Assembly (NCBI RefSeq): GCF_048544455.1
Contig: NC_133532.1
Coordinates: 86,383,156 to 86,447,155 of the forward strand
From: Silene latifolia
Lineage: Eukaryota; Streptophyta; Magnoliopsida; Caryophyllales; Caryophyllaceae
DNA: 64,000 nt
Reading direction: 5' to 3'
The notes under the pieces are model-generated. The model saw nothing but the letters and a program-made list of their open reading frames with translations, had not been told where the DNA came from and searched no databases. Below are positions 59,992 to 64,000 of the stretch, piece by piece; position 1 is the first letter of the stretch; each line of letters begins with the position of its first letter. The position numbers and the translations under genes are program-made.

Positions 59992-61706
59992 ATGCCCAGG
60001 TCTAATAGGTCCGAGATTATTCCTTTTGATCCCGAACCGAGAGAAGACTTTTCGCTACGGATGACAAATTTAATCAAGAAGTGGGTCAAGTAGAAGACTT
60101 GAGTATACTTGACGTCGAAACGGCGAGCTCAATAGAGACAGCCGATCGGTCCTACGAAGAGGAAGAGGACGAAATTCCTATTCCTGAAATTCCAGTTACA
60201 ACTGATATTCCCGATATTCCCATCATGCCTACTCTAGCCAGTCACTCTGAGCCGACCTTAGCTTCTATCCCACAAGGATTTAAGCTGCCCACTACTACCA
60301 ATGGAACTTTTGAGATTCGGCCATCGTATATCAATCTGGTGGAACGAAATATGTTTGGAGGGACAGCTGCTGAGGATCCTGCGATGCATATGGAGAAATT
60401 TGTCACTTACTGTTGTTCTATCCCATTAACAGCTGGAGTGACACAAGACCAGGTTAAGCAGGTGCTCTTTCCTTTCTCCCTGAAAGATGGAGCTGCTGAG
60501 TGGTTGAGAGATATGGATATGGATACTGAAGGAGTTACAGACTGGAATTCCTTGGCTCTTGCTTTCTACAAGAGGTACTTCCCACCTCAAAAGACTAATA
60601 CTCTGAGAAACCAAATTACTAGTTTCAAGCAAGGAGCTACTAAAGATTTGAATGAAGCTTGGACTCGCTTCAAGCGTTTAGTTCGATCAGTTCCCCATCA
60701 TGGTTTCCCAAAGTGGTTCCTTTGCAACCAGTTTTATAACGGGTTGTTTGACGATCATCGTGCCCTTTTGGATTCTTCTGCTAATGGGAGGTTTCAAGAC
60801 AACACCAATGATGGTGACGCGTGGAAGTTGATTGATCAGATTGCTACCCATACCGCAAGGTATGGAAATCCTAGGGGAAGCACGCGAGGTACCGGTGTTG
60901 ATAGTGCCCTGGCAGCACAAACGGAGACTATTTACGCCCAGTTGTTTGAGATAAAGACTACCCAATCATTGGGTAGTAAGGAGAGAGTTCATGCCATGAG
61001 TAAGCAAGTAGAGGAGACTTACGCTAGATGCGGTTTAGATGGTCACAGTGCAGCTGATTGTATGAGCACATTGGAGCAGGTTAATGCCTTTCAGGCTTAC
61101 AGACAAGGTGCACAAGGTACACCTTTCTCCAACTTTTACAATGAAAGAACGAAGGAACATCCGTTCCTTCAATGGTCTAGTCAGAATGTGCAAAACCCGC
61201 AGGCGATCACAACAAAGAAAAGAATACTTATATCCCTCCCAACAATCGCGGTAATCAACAACAAGGGGGTATCAAAGGCAAAATCAAGGAGGCCAGAGCT
61301 CAACAATCAATATCAACGACCTCCTCGGCAAACTCCTCAACAAATTCCTCAACAACCTCCGAACAATGAGATGGCGAGTTGCGCAATCTTTTTCAACAAA
61401 CTTTGTCAATGCGGCGAGAACGACGGCTCAAATTTACGAGTGATTGCCCATAACAAGATGCTAGATAATCAAGTGGCTCAGATGGCACTTCAAAACCCAT
61501 CAAAACATGCCGTAGGTCTTCCTCCTCAAGGTAAACAAGCTCATGAGCAAGCTAATGTTATTCAGCTGAGGAGCGGTACTTCTTATGTGAATCCCGACCT
61601 ACAAAGCCTTGAGAAAGACGTGCCCATTATTGTTGATGAGGTCCCTTATATGCATCCCAAAGGATTGGGTAATTTGGAGCTTAGTGATGATGAGAAAGAA
61701 CTGTGA
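59992..61706 (+). pseudogene. gag: Element B gag, nearly complete, frame-broken
   Basis: Natural start is ATG 59992 (MPRSNRSEIIPFDPEPRED); a one-base shift near 60060 moves it into the long frame through 61706. Homology with element A's gag is clear (NMFGGTAAEDPAMHMEKF, FPFSLKDGAAEWLRDMD, LALAFYKRYFPPQKTNTL). The zinc knuckle reads YARCGLDGHSAADC, so the first Cys of CX2CX4HX4C is Tyr. Around 61200-61310 an adjacent frame reads better, which suggests two compensating shifts. Glutamine/proline-rich near 61320-61370. Stop at 61704-61706. Confidence 0.85.
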
Positions 61707-61966
61707 AGTTGAAACACGAGTGACGATAAAAGTAAAAAAGATGAAGGAGCTGAACTGCAAAGGTTCCTCGATCGAGTCACGAGCGGCTCGATCGAGGATC
61801 CATCCAGCTCGATCGAGTCACCCCTGCTCGATCGAGGAACCAAAATTGACAACACGGTGTTTCAAAAGTTGTTTCTAAGGTCAAGCAAGCCGAGCCCATA
61901 ACCATTGCACTACCTTTTCCTCATCGACAACAAAAATCCAAGCTGGATAAGCAGTTCGGTAAGTTT
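61707..61966 (+). repeat. Gag-protease linker with four CTCGATCGAG palindromes
   Basis: CTCGATCGAG occurs at 61767, 61787, 61808 and 61827, spacing 20, 21 and 19 bp. The outer pair extends to a perfect 15 bp inverted repeat (GGTTCCTCGATCGAG and its complement). Confidence 0.9.
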
Positions 61967-64000
61967 ATGGAGGTCGTGAAGAATCTACATGTAAGTGTCC
62001 CTTTTACTGAATTAATTACTCAAGTGTCGGCTTATGCAAAATTCATGAAGGAGATTTTGACAAGGAAGAGATCCTTTGATGCGGTGGAAACTATTGCTTA
62101 TACTCAGAAGTGCAGTGTCATGTTGCCAATTAATACACCACCCAAATTTAAGGATCCAGGAAGTTTTTCTATCCCTTGTCACATTGGTCATATTTCTATT
62201 AGTAAAGCTCTTTGCGATTTAGGAGCTAGTGTCAGCGTTATGCCGTATTACATGCAAGAAATTAAATATGGGTCCGTTGACAGTTACTAATATGACACTA
62301 CAGATGGCCGATAGATCAGTTAAGCACCCACTGGGGGTGTTGGAGGATGTTCCCGTTCGTATTGGGAAGTTTTACATCCCCGTTGATTTCGTTGTCATGG
62401 ACATGGCTGAAGACAACCAAATCCCTATCATCTTGGGCAAACCGTTCTTACATACTGCGGGGGCGGTTATAGATGTTAGGCAAGGGAGATTGACCTTAGC
62501 TGTGGGGGATGATACGATTATATTTAACTTGGAAAAGGCATTAAAAAACCCCATGATAGAAGAGACTTGTCATAGTATAAATGTTGATTTTACTATTGAT
62601 GAGTGTCTTCCTATGTGTTTGGACAGGGATCCTCTGGAGATTGCCCTGGTTTCGGATCCAGCTGATCAGGCGGGTTCATGGAGTCCAGAAGTTCATCGGA
62701 TTGAGAAGCTTCTAACTGGAGAGGAATGCCCACATCAGAAGGTATATAGTTTGGGTGTCACACCTAAGGTAACTGAGGTAAAGAAACCTAAATTAAAACC
62801 TCTTCCCTCTCATCTCAAATATGAATTTCTTGATGACTGTGAAATGAACCCAGTGATTGTCAATGCTAGCCTAACTGAAGGTCAACTATTTGCTTTGTTG
62901 ACTGTTTTGAGAACTCATAAAAAGGCAATTGGGTATAGCATTGATGATCTCAAAGGTATTAGTCCTGATTTTTGCATGCACCGAATTCATCTGGAAGAAG
63001 GCTACAAGCCTAGTGCACAAGGTCAGAGACGACTAAATCCTCCAATGCAGGAGGTGGTAAGAAAAGAGGTACAGAAATTACTTGATGCTGGTATTATTTT
63101 CTCTATATCTGATTCTAAATGGGTCAGTCCTGTCTAAGTTGTACCTAAGAAGGGAGGTACTACAGTAGTGAAAAATGATAAGAATGAATTGATTGCTACT
63201 AGACTTGTCACAGGATGGAGGATGTGCATTGACTATAGGAAGTTGAACACGGCCACTAAAAAGGACCATTTCCCACTTCCTTACATTGACCAAATGTTAG
63301 AGAGATTAGCGTGTCATAGTTATTTCTGTTACCTAGATGGCTACTCCGGTTTCTTTCAGATACCCATACATCCTGACGATCAGGAAAAGACCACTTTCAC
63401 ATGTCCATATGGTGTATTTGCTTATAGAAGGATGCCCTTTGGTTTATGTAACGCTCCTGCTACCTTTCAGCGTTGTATGATGGCCATATTTTCTGATTAC
63501 ATAGAGTCTATTATGGAGGTCTTTATGGATGATTTCAGTGTATATGGTACTGATTTTGATATTTGCTTGAGAAACTTGACTAAGGTTTTGCAGCGCTGTG
63601 AAGAGAGCAACCTTGTTCTCAACTGGGAGAAGTGCCACTTCATGGTTACTGAAGGGGTGGTACTCGGTCACTTGGTGTTAGGTAAGGGTATTCAAGTGGA
63701 CAAAGCTAAGGTGGAGGTAATTGAGCAACTCCCGTACCCGGTTAATGTTAAAAGTGTGCGTAGTTTTCTTGGTCATGCAGGGTTCTATCGCCGCTTTATT
63801 AAGGATTTTTCTAAAATTGCTCAACCTCTAACCCGGCTACTCCATAAAGATACACCTTTTGTGTTTACTGACGAATGTGTTAAGTCTTTTGACAGGATTA
63901 AACAAGCTCTTTTCTCAGCTCCCATTATCCGATCTCCGGTTTGGAGCCTTCCTTTTGAGATTATGTGCGATGCTAGTGACTATGCAGTTAGAGCTGTTTT
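61967..64000 (+). pseudogene. pol: Element B protease and reverse transcriptase (runs off the window)
   Basis: Protease: FSIPCHIGHISISKALCDLGAS with the D-L-G catalytic box near 62215, then a frame change near 62250 and IPIILGKPFLHTAGAVID. Linker KLKPLPSHLKYEFLDD, then reverse transcriptase with KLLDAGIIFSISDSKWVSPV, a TAA stop at 63135-63137 where the family has Gln, then RMCIDYRKLNTATKKDHFPLP, YRRMPFGLCNAPATFQ and FMDDFSVYG. The frame stays open to 64000, into LGHAGFYRRFIKDFSK and EIMCDASDYAV, the start of RNase H. With one frameshift and one stop it is nearly intact. Confidence 0.9.

Larger units (their letters stand above)
59329..64000 (+). mobile_element. Element B: Athila-lineage gypsy element, continues past the window
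   Basis: LTR end (59329-59869), primer-binding site, gag (59992-61706), palindrome field, protease and reverse transcriptase to 64000, all on the plus strand. FMDDFSVYG at the reverse transcriptase active site is typical of Athila. It is the only gypsy element of this type here that has reached reverse transcriptase; integrase should follow. Confidence 0.88.

Overview
This window is repeat-rich plant nuclear DNA. I see no ordinary host gene, rRNA or tRNA. Everything recognisable is transposable-element DNA: Ty1/copia and Ty3/gypsy LTR retrotransposons, a 5'-truncated LINE and two hAT-type MITEs, nested several layers deep. AT-rich sequence, tRNA-Met primer-binding sites, Athila and Tat lineages with long LTRs, and antisense plant-mobile-domain-like genes point to a eudicot. 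Similarity to Tat/Retand-type elements suggests Caryophyllales, but that is an inference and nothing here fixes the species.

Layout. 1-7047: minus-strand copia-type element with an intact gag, no visible pol and a 1.7 kb LTR (TR-GAG-like); it interrupts the integrase of a plus-strand Tat-type gypsy element. 7048-24226: rest of that Tat element, with a broken integrase, two antisense genes (DUF7745-like 8916-10334; plant-mobile-domain-like, spliced, 11165-22056), a tandem-repeat 3' region, a polypurine tract and an LTR holding a (CT)n tract of about 210 bp. The second antisense gene is split by a decayed copia-type element (12442-21737, TSD CATAC), which itself contains a Tat-type solo LTR (17968-20522). 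24227-27181: another minus-strand Tat-type LTR with a complete hAT MITE inside. 27445-27807: partial second MITE, cut by a minus-strand chromovirus (27808-39008). The chromovirus is split by a gag-protease-only gypsy element (31814-38201) and its gag is cut by a plus-strand Athila-like element A (39009-59328). Element A lacks reverse transcriptase and integrase but keeps gag-protease and a late ATHILA ORF-1-like gene. Its 5' LTR holds a very young copia element (39688-48534, TSD CTCAA) and its gag holds a LINE tail (50963-51455). Element B (59329 to beyond 64000) is a plus-strand Athila element with gag, protease and reverse transcriptase, joined directly to element A's truncated 3' LTR.

How the parts relate. 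Most pol genes are broken. The one intact structural gene is the gag at 2175-3008, in an element without pol; its LTR shares a conserved block with the young gag-pol copia, so the two may have been mobilised together. The most unusual structure is the Tat element's antisense pair: one gene starts about 90 bp downstream of a minus-strand copy of the TATA region used by the element's own LTR. Several gypsy families also carry their own short, GC-rich, self-complementary word, repeated in non-coding sequence.
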